From: Paulownia fortunei
Lineage: Eukaryota > Streptophyta > Magnoliopsida > Lamiales > Paulowniaceae
Assembly: GCA_019321725.1 (NCBI GenBank)
Contig: CM033108.1
Coordinates: forward strand, 7,210,060 to 7,274,059
Length of the DNA: 64,000 nucleotides
Direction: 5' to 3'
This document shows, one piece after another, positions 34,675-48,645 of the stretch; the first letter of the stretch is position 1, and each line of letters begins with the position of its first letter. The notes under the pieces are model-generated. The model searched no databases. It worked only from the letters and a program-made list of their open reading frames with translations, and was not told the origin of the DNA. Made by a program: the position numbers and the translations under genes.

Positions 34675-37600
34675 TCATTTACTGCTTTCCAGTCCCAAGT
34701 TCTTCTGGATATCTCTGGTCAGGCTGAATTGCAGGGTGTTATGCCATGGGAATAGCGTACGTGTAACAGGAAGCTTCCTCCGAAGGTCCTAAAATGCGGT
34801 AACACAAAGGAGCCACAGAAAAATGTCTCAGTTTATTAGAGTAAGATGGCATCCACCCAAAAATCTTTTTCAGAAAGTATTCAGAAATGAACCAAGATAC
34901 AAGTGGATGGTAAACCCGCAAGGCTAAGATGCATCTATGTCAATGTCAATTACAAGGAAATATTGTTACTGGGAACAGCCAGTGAGCAGATACATAATGC
35001 TCTAACAATAGAAAGCAGGCTAGAGAATGAAAATGATGGGAGCAGCACACAAGTAGGTTGAACCATCAGAAGCTACAGATTGACTTCGAGAAGCATGCTC
35101 ACATAAGAAAAACTTGATTCCATACAATGACAAACAAACAACTTTGATTACAATTAATCAGTAGAAGAGTAATTTTTTAGCCCAACTCTGAGGAGACAAC
35201 CAAGAGAATACCTTGAAAGTGGTGTCTGGCAAATTTGAATAGGACATCTGCCAATACAATCAGTTTCAGTAAAGAGAAATTTTAACACGAAAAAGATCTT
35301 AGTCAAATGGAGAAAAGGTGGAAACCTGAAGAGAATTTAGATACTCCATCTCATGGTGGCGAATAATGGTGGTCAAGGAAGCCGCACAATCATCAGGTGA
35401 CTGAAGAATTAACACATGCCATCAACATTTTATTATATTCTCAAAACCTAAGCACATATTGTCTCTTTTTTCAATATCATGCAGGTCCTCACCTTCCATA
35501 CAGGTTTTCCTCCTAATCACTGCAGCTAAGTCTGATAAGGAACAGTAACAAAAACATTTTTACGTATTGATATTTTGGAAGTCCTCTCCTGGGCATGAAC
35601 CATAAGGGGACTCGAAATGGAGGAATATTATATCATGACAAAACTTTATTGTCACTATTTAGAGAGATGTCAGAATACATTCTTACAGTAATCTATTAAC
35701 GTTTTGAACAAATTACATGTGGTATCAAGAAAGTTTTAGATCACTCAAAAGTATGCCTTACAGTGAAAACATAAGCGTAATGTTGACCTCATGATCAGGC
35801 AAAGGAGTAAAATTGGTGTTCAAAAATAAAAACTACTCCCAATTCCAAAAGTTTACGAGTTCCATTAATTCTGCAACTGGAAAACATGCCTATCCAGACC
35901 ATCTCAGCCACTGTATATATGTGTCATTGATGATATTCTAGATAGACCTGCCATGCCATTGACACTATCGTCACAACTATGATTGCCTGTGATTGGACCA
36001 AAATGACATATCTCATGTGAACCAAAGCTGCTAGCAACATTACAGTAGTAGATAACCCAACCAACCATGATATAGAGAATCTTGGTGCACACTTCATTTT
36101 AAGCATTACCTGAAATATTGTGGAATCTTTGCATTCGTGCTTTGCATCTAACTGGACATTTCCCTCTTCAAAGTAGTGGGCTCCAACCTAAATAAACTAG
36201 AAAATTAATACTTCTTTATTTTTCTTTATTTTCCCTTTTTAGCCAAAAGTACAATGACAACTTGTACAGTATAAGTAAATAAACTCTACAGAAACTCATC
36301 ACATGGATGAATGGAAGACTACCTGAAGTTTACCTCTAACTTCCACAATTTGTAGCTCATCCTTGAATTCCATGTTCCATATTGACCGCCAACTTCCATT
36401 GCTACACAAAACAATGGAAGTGTGAGGCAACACAAAAACATGCAAGAATCACAAACCCTGTAAGGGTCATGCACCCATAGGATGACTTTTCGAGAAAGGA
36501 AATCTTCTTTGTCACCTACCAGATGCACAGAATAGCATATCTAGTCTACATTATAATATCGAACGCATATGCAACCAGACATGCCAACGTCAACCTAAGT
36601 AATATGAGTATTTAAATTTCTCCCTATTTCCCAATTAACAGAGGACACTAAAAGTACAATTTTTTTGTCTTCTAGTAAGTCTAAAAGTCTGAACTAAATG
36701 AATTAATCACTACTTCTTTAATTTCCCAACATTTTCTAATAGTCCATATTAAGAATAATGAGATTCTCCCTTCTTTGCTTCTCTTTGAAGTTTGAACAAA
36801 TTCATGAGTATTTTATTCCAATAGTTAAAAAAGTCAATACCAAGAAGAATCATGCAATTATTTTGTTCACTGATTCCAATGGATACATCAATTGTTTATT
36901 CATCTTCAAAGTTGATTTCTACAGTTTTTATTCACAGTTGCCTGGGATTACAATAAAACTTCCGTAATATTAATCATCGGAAAACGAGATAAAACGTAGA
37001 TTGGGTGTCTTCATTTTATCTTCCTTCAACCCATTGACAACAAGAATTATTTTATATATCTCCAATCATCACGCGGTGGTGTGACAGATAATTTTAAAAT
37101 CCTTTTCCACTCTCTCTCCATAATAAAGGATGAATTGTATTGAAACTCTGACTCATCTAAGCATGTCTAATTAGAAGGCTTGCTTAGGCTGACTTGCCAC
37201 TGATCAGCTCTCAAAGATTAAATCATGAGATCACCTGCTCTTTGATTATATTAGGTAAGATCCATGTGCCTTGTGCAGTAGTACACTAATCATGTTTGTC
37301 TCAGCAAAAAGGAAAGCAGGAATTTGACATCCTAACTCTTAAGCCCTGAATTTATTCAACTAATATAATTTAGAAGTTGCAAACTGATTCCACTTAATCT
37401 TGAAAATAATCAGGTCTTATCAGATTCATGGTGTCTTTCCACCAGGAAAAAAGGTAAAAAGAGAAAAGAAGAAGAAAGTTCCACCAGCCTGAAGTTGTGT
37501 TCGACAGTTATGCCAATATTTCATTGGACCAAATAGATATTGAAAGTTTAATTCTTTATACTGTTCACTTAAAGCTAGAAACCCCCTGGACAAACTAACA

Positions 37601-40600
37601 AAATGTCTATTAGTGGATAAAAAGACATATCATTCTTAATTGTTCATTATGAACACAAAACAAATGGAGAAACGGTAGAATATTATGTTCATTTACAGTT
37701 AAGTCAAAAGATGCATCATATAATACAAAACTGAAAGCATAAGATGATTAACCAAGAAATATAAGAATATAGGATATCGGAGTATCGCAGTGCTGGTACT
37801 TCAATTGACTGAACATACCAGAAATTCTGAGGGCTGTGTCTAGCAGCGGAAATTACCACAACAAGCTCAAAATCCGAGCCTGGTTCTTCCACATCTTTTC
37901 CATTAGCACAATAAACTGAACAGACTCCTTTGGGGTATGCTTCGCTAATATACTTAATAATTTCTGCATCCAATGCACACCTGCAAAAAAAGAGGTTAAC
38001 ACTAGCAAGAGAGGAAATATAAGCAGCATGAAAACTCCCAGAAGGAAAATGAAAAAGGATTGCAAAAACAGAAAAACAAAAAGAAAAAGGAAGGATAGGA
38101 AACAAAGGAACACAAATGAGGAAAGAAACCAACCACATCGATACTTAGTACACATTAAAGCTTTATCAAACAAGATCTAGAAATGGATATCTATGTTCAG
38201 CACAGAGTACGGTTTCAGGAAGGGAAGTCCTGCCCTCTGTTTTTCCTCTGGCCCAAACAAAAGCAAGAACATAACTGTATGGATGCCTTTTAGAAAATAT
38301 GTCATGTCAAATCCCAACTCTTTTACTCACAGGATCTAACCTTTCAATGATTGAAAGCAAAACCAACTGGGTAGAGGGATAAGTTTGCATTTTCAGAATA
38401 TGATTCAAATTTACACTATTGAACAGCAAAATCTTTGCAGGATCATGCTTCCAGCCATGCTGAAGGCAGAGTAGAATCTCCAAAGTATTGGCAGGGGATG
38501 AAACATCAACACTAATACATGGGATCCTAATGCAACCCCTGGCAGAAAGTATGAGAAGCAATTTGAAATTGACTCGATTCACCACAGGACATGGTGCCCA
38601 CTGGCAACTACAACGAAGAACCCCTTAGAAGTACTCAAAGATGAATATATACTTGTTGTTTCCTCTGCTTGATGCACGGATAACACAATGCAAATTGTTA
38701 ATCATCACATCACACTCTAGAAAATTTGATAATTCAATCTCAGACTTTTCTATCTTGCGATGTAAGCTGTACATAATAAAGGAACATGTTGAAATGAGTG
38801 ACGAATGCTCGTATTTTCTTTTCAAGGCATCCATAAATAATGACCTACTTCCCAAAATGACCATTTTCTTTCCAAAAGTACCAACTCACTAAATTAATGA
38901 TGTGACAACACTACTTTTGAGGGCAAAAAATTGTGTTCCAATTCTCAACTCTCATCTAAAACTAACCAATTCAAATGGGACACTCAAATTGGGAAGTAAG
39001 GAGTATCTTATAATATCATAATCTCAGTAATATTATAAAGCATATTTTGACTAATTTCCATATTTGAACTTGCTTGTGCTTCACTTCATGTGGCCAAGAT
39101 TAGTATAACAAGGCTTCCTAGGACTGCAGTAAAAGACCAGCCTATCTTTACTTGGCAACCCAAATAGGTTCAAATGTTAGTTTCACCAGCTGCTTGTTGA
39201 CTGAACACAAAGACAAAAACTTCTGCTTTCTGAAGTAGCATAACGATTTTTAGCAACAGTAAGCAACAAAGCATACCGGTATTCCTCAATGTACGAGGAC
39301 GGAAGCTCTTCATCAGTTGCTGGTCTAGCATTTTCACAGACCTGAATCAATATAACATGCTATAACATAAAAAGTTTGGTACATATAAGAGTGGAAATTT
39401 TCTGAAGGGCAGACATGCATGTAATTTTCTATCTATTTCATCATGAGACTGGTACATACCATGTTCAAGTTGACTAGTTCATACCATGTTCATGATGAGA
39501 CATTTATACCAGGCTCATTAATGTGTAGAATCGTCGGGCTCAATCTTGCCAATATGCAATTAATCACACCCTCCTTTCCAAAGTAAGTTGTTTTCTTGAA
39601 TTTAACTTTCCATGCATATGATTGTGAAGTGAAAACTAGAATGCTCATGGGGTGTTCCAAAGGAAATATCAAGCATTAGCAAAAACATAAAAGCATTTTG
39701 CACATTTGCAAACCGTTGAAAAATCTACAGGAAAACCTTAATTATTCTAATCAAAGCATCGACAATCAAGATTCAAATATTAAATTGGGCCAGACAACAA
39801 AAAGTCAGAAGTTAAATGGCAAAATAGATGCATCAAAACAGTCCCTCTAATGTTCCACATACCTAAAACCCAAGAAAAGAATAAGTCCAAATAATCCTAT
39901 TATAAAGAAAATGCGCGTGAAAAAACAATCATCTTAGTGCGAGTGGACACATCATGAGTCTGCTTAGTTCTGGAAGCAAATAGTAAAGTTTGATTAATGG
40001 AGAGGGGAGAAAATCCAAATAACAAAGCAAAACTTTATAAAGTCAATTGAGCCTGGGATCACTTAAAACCTCATTATTGTGATTGTTTATGAAAAAAATT
40101 GAAGTTCAAAAAAAGTGCCAGAATAGAGCTTGGTTAGAATATTTAGGGTGATGCTGAATCCCGATAATCATAACACTTTAATTGAGTGAATACTATCATA
40201 AATGAAAGCTAAGATCATACTGATTCATGTCCAAATCCACCCAACTGTTCAGGAATGAGTCGAATTACAGGGAGATATTGCAACAGTCCTTACCGGAATC
40301 AGATGAAATTCCAAGACCAGAACAACGCAGCATAGGATACGCTCACCTAATCAAATTGTCTATTATGTGTCGACATAAATCGATGTACTTTAATGTGCAT
40401 TGATCTATATTAAGCTTGATGAAGCCTTGACCCAACTACCAAATTAAAGGAATCTAATCTCAGATTTCACATTTTTCAGGCATTAACTTTAGCTGCAACA
40501 TGAAATACTATTTTTTGCTTTCACTATGAAGTTGAGAAGTTTGAGAAGGGATGCAGCTTACTCAACTAAAAATTTTCAACATGAAAAAGTAGCACTTTAT

Positions 40601-43600
40601 TATATAAAGATTGCATAAGTCCACATAGGATTTCATTTATAACATTCAGGGGTACACTATCACTGTTGACCAGTTCATATATTTGGTAGATAAATATTAA
40701 TTTAACCCCTCGATACAGTTAGCATCACCCGCCTAAGCTCTATTTAAAACGTATCTGCCATTTGATCTGCGATACGCGAGGTTCATTTTTTGGATAATTG
40801 TTTCCAGTTCTACAAGTGTATTTTCAAATCCATCTTTTTTATTTTCAAACTTACAGCAGCTTGCTGAACAAGCGACAGGCTAAAAAAGAGGCATAGGAAT
40901 AAATGGTGTAACATCCACTAGATTCAGAAAAGAATAGTCTTCAGGCAGCTGCCGGTGAAATAGCAATTAAATAAAGGATGCATCTCCCAAACTATGATGC
41001 GCCCTAGTAATGTTTTTAAGAATTTTGATCCCATAGTTTGTCCAGAACCAAACAAATATCCTATTAAAAGAAGGAACAGACCAAATATTTTTTACAACTC
41101 AGATCAAACTCCACAAATTAGAAAACAAATAATTAAAAAAAAAAACCCATCAAATTTACATGCACCAATTCAACAGTTCAGAAAACCCTTCAGACGATAT
41201 AATTATTCCATTTTTTGACTGGGAGCAAAAAGAAAATGGACATGTGATAAACAACCTTGGACTTAATTGCAACTCAACTGGGATGGATCTCTGTTACAAC
41301 TTAACTACTGTATATTCCGGTATTCTACTCCGAGTTGACCATTTAAACTCGAGCTATAATCTTGGGTGAAAATAGGGTACATGAGGATATAATTTGCCGG
41401 TTCAAGCAGGAAGAGGATAATTTTTATTTTTTATAAAAAAAAAGATTTAAGTTGCCTAATTCAACTTATTTATATCCTTTTGATAGGATACAGAAAAAAG
41501 AGGATCCTTTGCCCACCTAAAATGGTATGCTTTATGCTTTGCTGGGTTAAATTCAGTTTTTGAAACACTACCCCTTCCCATCCCAGCTCCTCAACAAGGA
41601 AGAAGGGTCGAAAGGGGAAGAAGCACAATGATTATTAAACTTGGAACTGATGTATGCAAGTGATGTGAATTCGGTTGTCAATGCATTCTGAGCATCAAGC
41701 ATGTACAAAGTGCAAAAGAAAATACACTCAGCACCCATATACGATCTTACGATCTAAATCTTATAGATGATTTCACCTAATATTTATCTTCTTTGGACTT
41801 TGATACAGGTTATTATGTTTATATTCATATTCCATTGTGCCTAAAACAGTTGTATGAACATTAAAAATATAACAATGTAAATAAATATGCTCCACTTGCC
41901 ATTTATTTTCTTTGGATAGATTCCAAAGAGGAATCTCATGAGGACTACTTTCATGATGAGCCTCTAGGTTGATATGCGGGTATTAGCATATAATGTTCCT
42001 TTCAAGCATATAATGTTGCCAGTTGGCTCTCATTTTCATATTCCTTCTTTTGTTTCCAATTCTTCTTCTTCTCCTTCCTTTTTTTTTTTTTTCTTTTTTC
42101 TTTTTATTCTGAAGATAGAAGGAAAGAGCCAAAAATTGAAACTCTTTGGGCCATATTATTAAGCTTTCAAAAATGAGTGGATAAGTGAGAGCTTATTTGA
42201 AGTATGCAGAGGCATTGATTTAGAAAAATAAGTGTTTCTTGAGCACATATGCCTTTTGTGCCCAGGACCTACATTAGGTGGGCGCCTAAGAACAGAGCAG
42301 AATAATATGAGCCTATGTAACTTTCTAGCAGTGAACTGAATGCTTCAACAAATCCTAAAAGAGTGAAAAGCAGAGAAAAGCAAACTTCAATAAAATTGTT
42401 CTTTATCCTGCGAACCACGGAAATTAGTAGTCTGGCATCAATATTTTGGTTTCTGAAATTGGATCGGTTGCATAACTGCAGATAGGAATTATCTGAAATC
42501 ACTTCATCGCTGGTTTTCCACAAACTGAGGCGAAACTAACAGAATTCCAAACTTAAATCAAGCCACAATTTTAGAATTTTGACAAACAGTGTGTGTAGAT
42601 GATTCATCAAAAGTGTTTCCATGCTCCCACATTGTGCTTAAGCCACAAGAGGCATCAGTGCTTTGGTGCTCCTTGCGGATTTAATAACTACTTTGAACGG
42701 TTTTGGTTAGCCTTGCATATTGCTTTCCACGTCGTAGCTTTCCTTCTTTTATCATTTCCCTTACCATACTTTCACACATGTATACAGGAGATGTCTCTAT
42801 TTTTACTTTCCAAATGCTTTGATTGATTCAAGAGTTTTCTCTACACTTGAAACTACAGAGTGGACTGATTCTCTAAATCGGGAATTCGTGGTGTGCAAAC
42901 ACCTTGTGCGACCGCCGATAAAATCTTAGATGATCTGAAGCCCCTATTAAACTTAGTGGCAGCTCATTTCATTAGGCACTTTTGTAGTTCTCTTGTAACT
43001 TAGCTGTTATGATATGTTAAACAGAACACAACCTTAGTATTAATAGTAAATCAAAACATTCCTCCACACAGAAACTCCATATCAATGTGACCTGAAGACC
43101 TGATCTTGTTGGCAATAAGGGGCACATTCAAAAGCTTATTAAAAAAAAAAAATGACGTCATAGATCCTGCAAGTACATTCACTTAATACTCATGGGGGAC
43201 AACGCGATCCAACTTACCTGTTTCACATGGTCAACTATTGCAACCTGGGCAGTCCGAGGATCAAGATATTCATTCTTATCAATCTCGCTAAATGATGTAA
43301 CCATAACCTGCTAACATCAAAGACAGGAAACTGAATCAAAGGAATGAATAGTTCTATTTGACTTCATTGCATTAGGGCCTACTTTTACATGGAAAAGTTA
43401 ATACTACAAATATTTCATGATTTCAAGTACAATATAGCTTGTCGTCCATTATAAAACTATTTTGTAAGTCTAGAAAGAGGCTTTCTATTTTCACTTATAT
43501 CTGTATAAAAGTTTGAGAAGCTTGTTCGTGGAAACTGGCTGAATCATTCCAGAACATTGAAACTCCACAAAACCATGCTTGAGAGAGCAATTTCAGGTAT

Positions 43601-44452
43601 ACAAAAAAAATTCACTGTGTATCACCAAAGAATAAATTTACAATGGCATTCTATGTGTTTGTGATAATTATTAAAAGTACATTTCCAATCTAGTTCTACA
43701 CAATGATACAATAAACTATACAAGTTACTGAAAGCCACCAATCTTGCAACAACGGGATGCACAAATAATCATTCCTTTCCATTATCATTCTGAAATGGTG
43801 TCAGCATCTACTAAGATTGAGCTAATTTACATAAAAAAATCCAAAAAATGCTCTATAAGAACATTTAAATCAATTTTCAGCCTAATCTACACCCATTTCG
43901 TGTCACCTTCAATTAAAACCTCACCATTTATGAAGAGCATTTCTTGCGTCTGAAAAGTTTGAGACAAAAATGCCACCCATCAAGCATAATAACAGAAGTA
44001 ACAGAACTAGCACAAGAAAAATGCTCTTCAACAAAATCATCTAATTAATCACATAGTAAACTCTCAGAGTAATGCTCCAAAAATTACATAAGCCAACATA
44101 ATTAGGGAAAAATTATCACATCATTGGCGTTACCTCACCGCTTCTATCCGGAAATTCCAGGCAAATCATGTGGGATTTGTTGTAAAGAGGAAACGCCTCC
44201 GCCACCGCCGTTCTATACACTCTCTCGTTCTTCAAAACCGCCCTAATATCTGCCCAACATTTTGCACAACGATTATCAATTCTGCATTCATTCCAAACTT
44301 ACACACGTTTATACATACGCATGCCTATGTGTGAGATTACCTTTAGCGACGTATTGGATTTCGCCGGGGGGCGAATTGAGGAGAAACCATTTGGCGATCT
44401 CGATTTTCTGCTTATCAGTGAGCTGCGACGCCGTTTCTTCTTCGTCTGACAT
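34675..44452 (-). CDS. CPA: F-actin-capping protein subunit alpha (CPA)
   Basis: CPA pairs with CPB to cap the barbed end of actin filaments in the cytoplasm. Coding exons on the minus strand: 44452-44341, 44249-44134, 43307-43218, 39341-39277, 37980-37819, 36401-36323, 36187-36110, 35400-35326, 35247-35212 and 34788-34675. All introns are GT-AG with matching phases; the sum is 927 nt, 308 aa plus stop, the length usual for plant CPA. The N-terminus reads MSDEEETASQLTDKQK, followed by IAKWFLLNSPPGEIQYVAK. Both family signatures are present: VGAHYFEEGNV (about residues 209-219) and FKDLRRKLPVT (about 270-280). The C-terminal tentacle, LQFSLTRDIQKNLGLESSK, is intact. Intron 3 is long (39342-43217) with no gene inside. 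The start is the first ATG after a TATA box. No stop or frameshift is seen. Confidence 0.97.
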
Positions 44453-44528
44453 TTCTGAGATCCCAAAGGGTTTTGGAAAGTTTTTCAAGCAAAATTTCTC
44501 CCTCGCAATCAAATGGGATATATTTATG

Positions 44529-44536
44529 CTTATATA
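44529..44536 (-). promoter_or_regulatory. TATA box of CPA
   Basis: The minus strand reads CTGTATATAAGC about 77-84 bases before the CPA ATG (44452), a normal distance for a short plant 5' UTR. A second TA-rich word, AAATATATCC, lies nearer the ATG. Confidence 0.6.
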
Positions 44537-44589
44537 CAGTGTGTTGTATTTATCTATGGAGTAATTACATAACACCATTAAGGATTGAT

Positions 44590-45315
44590 ATAATTATAAG
44601 AATAAATGGCACTTCAGCACTTCAAATTTCGTTATTTTAGTATATTATTCTAAAAGTATATTTTAAATACTTTATCTCCTCAAATATAATTATTTTGATA
44701 CTTTACCTCAAAAATAAATTTTAATCACTTTGCCTCCTTAATTTATATTTATTATAATACTTTGTCTTAATATTATTTTCAAATAAAATAATTATCGGAA
44801 TGCTCTTCGGAAGTCGCCATCACACATTTTTTTCCATCTTTCTATGCAAATTTAAGAAATATGCATCGTAATATATTTTTATTATTATCAATGATGAAGT
44901 CATAATAAATAATGATATTTTTACTGTAAATAATGGTGATACTTTTATTAATAGTACTGCGATCGATATTATTTACGGTAAAAGTATCACCCTTTTGTTG
45001 TGTTTTAATATTTGACAATAATAAAAAAAATTATGATGCAATTTTATTTTACTTTTACATGGAAAGATTAAGGCAAAAATGTGCGATGACGGCTAACGAA
45101 AAATATTTTGATGAGTTTTTTATTTGAAATTGATATTATGAGGTAAAGTGTTATAATAAATATAACTTGAGCAGACAAAATGGTTAAAATTACTTTTGGG
45201 AAATAAAGTGACAAAATAATTAAGTTTGAGGGGCAATATGCTTAAATTTACTTTTGGGTAATATATCAAAATAATCAAATTTAGAAGAGTAAATGCTAAT
45301 TACCCTAATTATAAA
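44590..45315. mobile_element. Fold-back MITE next to the CPA promoter
   Basis: The two halves, about 44590-44950 and 44960-45315, are imperfect reverse complements from end to end. Matching pairs include TTATTTTAGTATATTATTC with TTATTTTGATATATTACCC, AATATAATTATTTTGATAC with the inverted right arm, and at the centre GCATCGTAATATATTTTTATT with GCATCATAATTTTTTTTATT. Almost no unpaired loop remains. There is no coding content. The left end is about 55-60 bases upstream of the CPA TATA box. Confidence 0.75.
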
Positions 45316-45797
45316 AACACCAAATTATTTAAAATTGATGTCCCATTTCAATGTTTACGAGCCACAAAGGTAAATGGAAATAATAAAATAATATATTTGT
45401 CCTTTTGAAATACAACAAACAAAAAAGAGAGATAAACCGAAAATATGAATATTGTGCGGATGACTTTATCATTATTTTATAAATACATTAACGTTAAGGA
45501 TAGATATTTGTACAATCAAAATATTTTTCTTTTCCCTTTCCATTCCCTACCCCATTCCCCCTATATACTAGTAAATTACACTCATTCCCTTCCTACACCA
45601 CCCTACCCCCCTCTAAACTAGTCAATGAAATACACTCAGTACGTGTGCAAAAGAAAAAAGTTGATGAAAATATTTTGAGTATAAATAAGATGTGAGAAAC
45701 ATTGATAAGAAATAGAAAAAAAAAAGAGATGAGAGAGGATTTAAACAAACACGATAAAAAAGGAAAATTCCAAATTTAAAATATGTATTTTACTTGG
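45316..45797. other. AT-rich spacer, no gene seen
   Basis: Nothing recognisable between the fold-back element and the LTR element that starts at 45798. Confidence 0.4.
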
Positions 45798-46126
45798 TGA
45801 TATGGAATAATTCTGAACCTTCATCTACACGTGAGCTTTCCTCATCGGGGATTGATTGATTGATTGGTTCCTGTCTGCGACATAAACAAAGGGTTAGAAG
45901 TTCCTTAGATTGTCTCAGAAATAACTCTCTAACGCTCAAGTTAGAACTAAAGTAAGAGATAATAAGTAAATGACAGAAAATCGTAAATGCTCAATGTAAA
46001 TCAACTACTTCAAACTAAATAGGGAAATAGTATTTATAGGTGTTCAATTAAGAGTTGTATTCTCATATAGTAGGGTATATGTATTGATAAGCTTTGGGCT
46101 TGCCTAGACAACTATTTGGGTTATCA
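45798..46126 (-). repeat. 3' LTR of the minus-strand element
   Basis: Direct repeat of 51175-51524. A TATA-like word, CTATAAATA on the minus strand (46031-46038), is shared with the other LTR, as expected for an LTR promoter. Confidence 0.65.
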
Positions 46127-46215
46127 TATAAGCCCCCACTCTTGGGTGAATTTCACATAGGAAGTAAATTATTAGCCAATTTGAGTTAAACCTATATTCA
46201 CGTGAGGTGTAAAAG

Positions 46216-46591
46216 TTGGTTTATAAATCTCGAGGGAGGGCAAGCGCGGCTTCGCTTGAGGACTCCTCAATCTGAGTGAGGTAGTGTGGCCTCACCCGGG
46301 TACTTCTCTGCCCAAGCAAGGTAATATGGCCTCGCCTAAGGACTTTTCTACCAAGGCAAGGCAACATGGTCTTGCTTGGATGCATTTTCGCTTGGGAGAG
46401 GCAGCATGGCCTCACCTAGAGGTATTTCTACCTAGGTGAGGCAGTGTGGCCTCGCCAGGACGTATGTTTGCTTGACCGAGGTAACGTGGTCTTACCCTGA
46501 GGCACTTCTGCTCGGTGAGACAACATAGCCTCGCCTAGATGCATTTCTGCATGGGCGAGGTAGTGTGACCTTGCTCGAGTGTACTTTCATC
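46216..46591. repeat. 40-bp minisatellite, left part
   Basis: Units of 39-40 bp begin GAGGCAGCATGGCCTC or GAGGTAGTGTGACCTT and continue with GCCTAGATGCATTTCTGC-type text. The array is interrupted at 46597 by LTR-like repeat X4 and continues at 48646. It is much richer in GC than its surroundings. Frames across it (for example 46415-46221 minus) merely translate the repeat. Confidence 0.85.
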
Positions 46592-46596
46592 CGAGT

Positions 46597-48645
46597 TGTT
46601 AGAGTAGTGTCCGACTGACCATTATTATACTTTTGTACAAATAATTTTATGCATAATATATTAATAATAGTGGTAATTTTTTATTGTTAATTGCACTTAA
46701 ACATTTAGGTAAAGTCCCTAGATCATTCTTAGCTACGTGGTATAGTCGTGTATATGATGATAATTATAAAACATTACTCCATAGTTTTGATCTTAAATAA
46801 GTTTTGAGTCGAGGGTTCATTAAGATGGGACATCGATAAGCCCGCATAACTCGCACATGCGATACATACTTGAAAATAAGATATCTCGCTCTATAGATAT
46901 AAGATAGGGATGTTAGTGCATGTGTGCAGTTACTCGTTGGGGAACTAGTATTCCGAACCCCTGCAGAAAATTCTCAACTGAAAATATTGTTCATCGAAAT
47001 AAAATTTTCTAGTTGCAATAAATTAGTCCTTAAACTTGAAGCACGATAATAACCTCGTGTAGGACATCATATACTTTGATATATTTTCTAATTGCCTAAA
47101 AATCATAAGGGTTTACATTGGGTATATAATCTTTGTGCATAGAGGTTACGAAGTGGTCAACAAAGGATTCATCACATATCTAGCAGAATAGGTAAATCGC
47201 CTATACATTTCATGGTCCTTGACTTAAAAGCATCTGGCTAGATTAAGATGAATATTAGATGAGGGTTTTCTGATGATTCATCATAAGTCAATGAGACTAA
47301 AAATGAAATTATAGTTAATAAGTTAATTAGAGTTTCGATTGGCTATCCATGCCCTAAACTTAATTAGGAGGTTAGTTGACAGAAGGATCGAACTTGCATG
47401 GTACTCGTAATAGAACTAGGTTGTCAAGATGCACTGCTAGATACTTCTCTTGGCTTGTGAGGTTCTTATAATTAAGGAGTTAATCTCAAGATGGATTAGT
47501 TAATCGAAATATATTATATATATAATCACTAAGTTGAAATAGTTTCAAGCTCATTGTTAGCTTAGTTGTGAATTTAATGTGTCACACACAAAATAAGATG
47601 GACCACTTCAACCTAAAATTTTATCCAAGGAGTTGGATCAAGTTATTTAATGGAGATTATAGTTAAATTAATTTAAAGAGTTAAATTAATTTATCCAATA
47701 AAATAATAAGATTATTTAATTGGACATAATAAAGATTAGGAACTTTTTAGGAATTATTAATTAATTAATTTGAACAATTAATTTAAATTAATTAATTAAT
47801 TGACCTTATATTAGTTTATGGGTTTAAATTAATTTAATTATTTATATTGGCCCTAATTTAATTAGGTAGTCTTATGAAACTAATTTAATTGAACTTGATT
47901 AATTACTAAAGATTAATCAATAAGCAAGGCCAATGTTAATGGGCTCGTAGAAGAAGCTTATTGGAAGTCTATTGGAGAAATAAATACTCCATTCTTAGAT
48001 GGAAAGAGTCTTATAAGAAAGGAAGTCAAAAACTCCTCTTAGATAGAAATAAGCTTGGGGTAAAATAAGGAGTCTTGGATACCTATTAGGATTAGGGTAG
48101 GATCTCATAGGTGTATAAATACACCTTATAAGGCCCAAATTCTTGCAAGCAATACGAGAAGAATTTTCGGCCCCAAGCTTAAAAATATACATGCTTCCTT
48201 CTCCATTTTTCTCTCTTGCTTTGTTCAATCAATTGGTTCTATACCTCTTGATAATTAGATTAATTCTCCAATCATTAGTTGATATTAGAATTAATCTACA
48301 CTCCTAAAATTCTAGAATAAAAATTCTATATTCTCTAGTAAGTTTATAGAATTGTGATCCTGCCCATCTTGTGGATACATCATAGAAGGAAGACGCTTAG
48401 ATTCCTATGGCAAATCTTTTCTGATCTAGACAGACGCGCTTGGAATCGCTCTAATCATCTCCTACAAAATGAGTGCTTGATTCAAGTGTATTCGCAAGAA
48501 CCTACATTTATCTTTTAAACGAGTAATTCAGATGCAAACCAATTAATCGCATTGAATCCGAAATTGTATGATTTATTTAATTATACATATTTTAAAAACA
48601 TAAGATTACTATTGCATATACTTTTGAGATTATCTAGACCTAACA
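46597..48645 (-). mobile_element. LTR-like repeat X4, nested in the minisatellite
   Basis: Starts TGTTAGAGTAG and ends ATCTAGACCTAACA in plus coordinates, so the ends are TGTTAG...CTAACA. The minisatellite lies on both sides, proving an insertion. The flanking pentamers are CGAGT (46592-46596) and CGGGC (48646-48650), which differ by two transitions and may be one decayed duplication. It is collinear with X5, including TAGGTAAAGTCCCTAGATCAT near 46710 and the TTAATTAATT tract near 47760. No coding sequence is present; the length, about 2 kb, suits a solo LTR. Confidence 0.7.

Noticed and set aside
34301..34678. A 125-codon minus frame just below the CPA stop
   Set aside because: It covers the CPA 3' UTR region in another frame, is rich in F/L and G from low-complexity DNA, and has no homology.
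39342..43217. A nested gene in the long CPA intron 3
   Set aside because: Frames of 60-84 codons on both strands lack domains, and no splice-linked coding exons could be built.
45003..45127. Coding frame in the 44.6-45.3 kb element
   Set aside because: It lies in one arm of a palindromic MITE and has no counterpart protein.
46221..46415. Repeat-peptide proteins from the 40-bp minisatellite
   Set aside because: Frames are translations of the tandem unit, with no start context or conservation.
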